64,000 bases of DNA from Dactylorhiza incarnata. Lineage: Eukaryota; Streptophyta; Magnoliopsida; Asparagales; Orchidaceae. The first letter of the stretch is position 1. Every line of letters begins with the position of its first letter. Under the pieces are notes generated by a model that saw only the letters and a program-made list of their open reading frames with translations, was not told the DNA's origin and did no database searches. The position numbers and the translations under genes are program-made. The stretch is from positions 23,046,001 to 23,110,000 of the forward strand of contig JAWHQI010000004.1 of assembly GCA_033032865.1 (NCBI GenBank), given 5' to 3'. This document shows positions 63,801-64,000 of this stretch, in pieces.

Positions 63801-64000
63801 ACTCCTGCTGAGTCCGGACGACTTCTTGCCGATCTCGAGCGGCCTCTTGCTGAGACCGCGCGATCTCCTGCTGAACAGAGGCGGCGTCCTGCCTAGCTCG
63901 GGCGGCCTCACGGAGAGCTTGTTCAACACGAAGCTTGAAGCGGCGCTCAAGCGCTTCTAACGGATTGTGATCGGAAGGGGGAACGCTGGGAGATCGCAGG
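60847..64000 (-). CDS. Gag, protease and reverse transcriptase of H (5' end outside window)
   Basis: The frame is open from the window edge. The N terminus is a Gln/Arg/Ala-rich coiled coil (QQEIARSQQEAARDRQEVV). The gag domain lies near 63430-62960 (DPMCHLQAFESAV, LRQELLLRFATAKKRK). The variant knuckle YCEYHRDRGHLTEDC, CX2HX4HX4C, is near 62555, and the protease motif KILIDTGSSVNVLF near 62090. The reverse transcriptase has WRMCVDFTKLNKACPKD, FGLKNAGATYQ and an intact YVDD near 60940. Soon after YVDD a single-base loss moves the frame, giving an unrelated tail ending at 60847. All catalytic motifs are otherwise present, so this copy is young. Confidence 0.92.
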   Translation of the reverse strand, partial: LRSPSVPPSDHNPLEALERRFKLRVEQALREAARARQDAASVQQEIARSQQEAARDRQEVVRTQQESAKQIEAMNQVLAAISQKILPQTSQVATLDRMAGGQPSDHPVFQPAAPQRSQHEEFASRRNSFRSAAQGPPAQTLNFEEGFAYPQDPPAPFLPPPGPSVFGEPSPFIDEIHRDPIPHGFREPRLPVYIGETDPMCHLQAFESAVALRTISDGVRCKLMVTSFDGSAMEWFYKLPCQSISSFAALRQELLLRFATAKKRKSGPATLFKIKQGDNETAAHFVDRFQKEILGVRDMDPELYMVALISGLQEGPLKFKVTTKEPSSYQELISIANRYIEGEINNPTFVSNLTNRATQKGSAGFYSAPSSSKPRPELPPPAPRGKNYRNGHFNRGNHSFPPQGSFLQTPATPAPQVTPVHQIQYAQPPLLPIPSLYNESQESFTDFGVSMSEVLQILQKQPFFKKPAPLNSDPKTRNPTLYCEYHRDRGHLTEDCRALLLFLEKLLKEGKLQDLIKKNDSAKASTSKAKEVAEVHWECEEVDDIGHLGNIGFPNECVDADDEGALGNLFCIHGGAGPKSLRKASLKRVYQSEVAATSSAPVRGMVTFGDEDLPQTVNPFDDAVVIKAVIENFTVEKILIDTGSSVNVLFKPAFEALKTGKTLLSTEGPLYGFLGEKKEVEGLVTLSVILGGIVKLVKFIVVDAPSSYNAIFGRPFLNAYQAIVSTYHQAVKFALNGKQHRIRSDPRKARECYVKTVNMIVSPSPQEVIMAESIEVPEQIQSAEEIEEDARDGVHLEPAQATQEVRISEEDESKSLSINAELSEADKSQLISCFLQNLDIFAWSADDMPGVDPNVACHHLNLDPNFIPIQQKKRSVATTLAQPIREEVGKLLKAKFIQPIQYPEWVSNVVMVKKSGGKWRMCVDFTKLNKACPKDYYPLPRIDSLVDSAVGYSFMSFLDAFSGYHQIRMHKPDIPHTSFITNDGCFCYLVMPFGLKNAGATYQKMMDTVFRSQKGRNLEVYVDDLLVKVNYSFLILETSRKLSQPFELLI

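Larger units (their letters stand above)
51882..64000 (-). mobile_element. Element H: Tat-lineage Ty3/gypsy retrotransposon, nearly intact, right end outside window
   Basis: Minus-strand order: gag, protease and reverse transcriptase (64000-60847); RNase H, archaeal RNase H and integrase (60850-58397); 3' non-coding region (58396-56859). Two plus-strand genes with TATA boxes follow (55114-56858 and 52540-54777), then the LTR (52350-51882). Its 5' LTR lies beyond 64000. It is related to D but a separate family, with much less decay. An H gag start also lies on the other side of the LTR, so LTR 51882-52350 appears shared by two tandem copies. Confidence 0.9.

Overview
This window is plant nuclear DNA, probably pericentromeric or otherwise repeat-rich chromatin from a seed plant with a large genome. 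I see no host gene, rRNA, organellar or bacterial feature. Almost all of the 64 kb is LTR retrotransposons. Plant origin follows from the families: Athila-type Ty3/gypsy with a tRNA-Asp primer site, Tat-lineage Ty3/gypsy with two RNase H domains and antisense genes, and a SIRE-like Ty1/copia gag with a tRNA-iMet primer site. I name the elements A to H, plus a MITE and a palindromic insert P. Boundaries come from TG...CA LTR ends, primer sites, polypurine tracts (PPT) and target-site duplications (TSD).

Layout. A (1-5457, minus, cut by the window edge) is a decayed Athila-like element with a MITE in its gag. B (5633-51518, plus) is a second Athila-like copy, opened by a nest of insertions in its 5' LTR. 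C (6688-46880, minus, own length about 5.6 kb) sits in B's LTR. D (9092-43689, minus, own length about 13.6 kb, Tat lineage) sits inside C. E (10790-16888, plus), F (22789-28958, minus) and G (30418-39142, minus) sit inside D, and P (35223-35720) sits inside G. The nesting is therefore B > C > D > G > P. TSDs are ctctc (one copy gtctc) for C, aaatc for D, acgct for E, gaact for F, gactg for G and gagtg for P. B is cut off at 51518 by a gag fragment of H, followed by an H LTR (51882-52350) and a nearly complete H element (Tat lineage, minus) that runs off the right edge.

How the parts work together. A/B carry the Athila gag-pol machinery. C, E and F have no pol, but share LTR end motifs and the tRNA-Asp primer site with A/B, so they look like parasites of that machinery. 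E and F encode the same unusual small protein, with paired CCHC knuckles and an acidic tail and no capsid or pol. D and H carry gag-pol on one strand. On the other strand, next to the 3' LTR, each carries two genes with their own TATA boxes and introns. One is charged and coiled-coil, the other belongs to the putative gypsy-type transposon family. Each element family also has its own CpG-containing short word or palindrome, repeated many times in LTRs and in gag-proximal and antisense regions but sparse in pol. That signal is not explained by protein coding.
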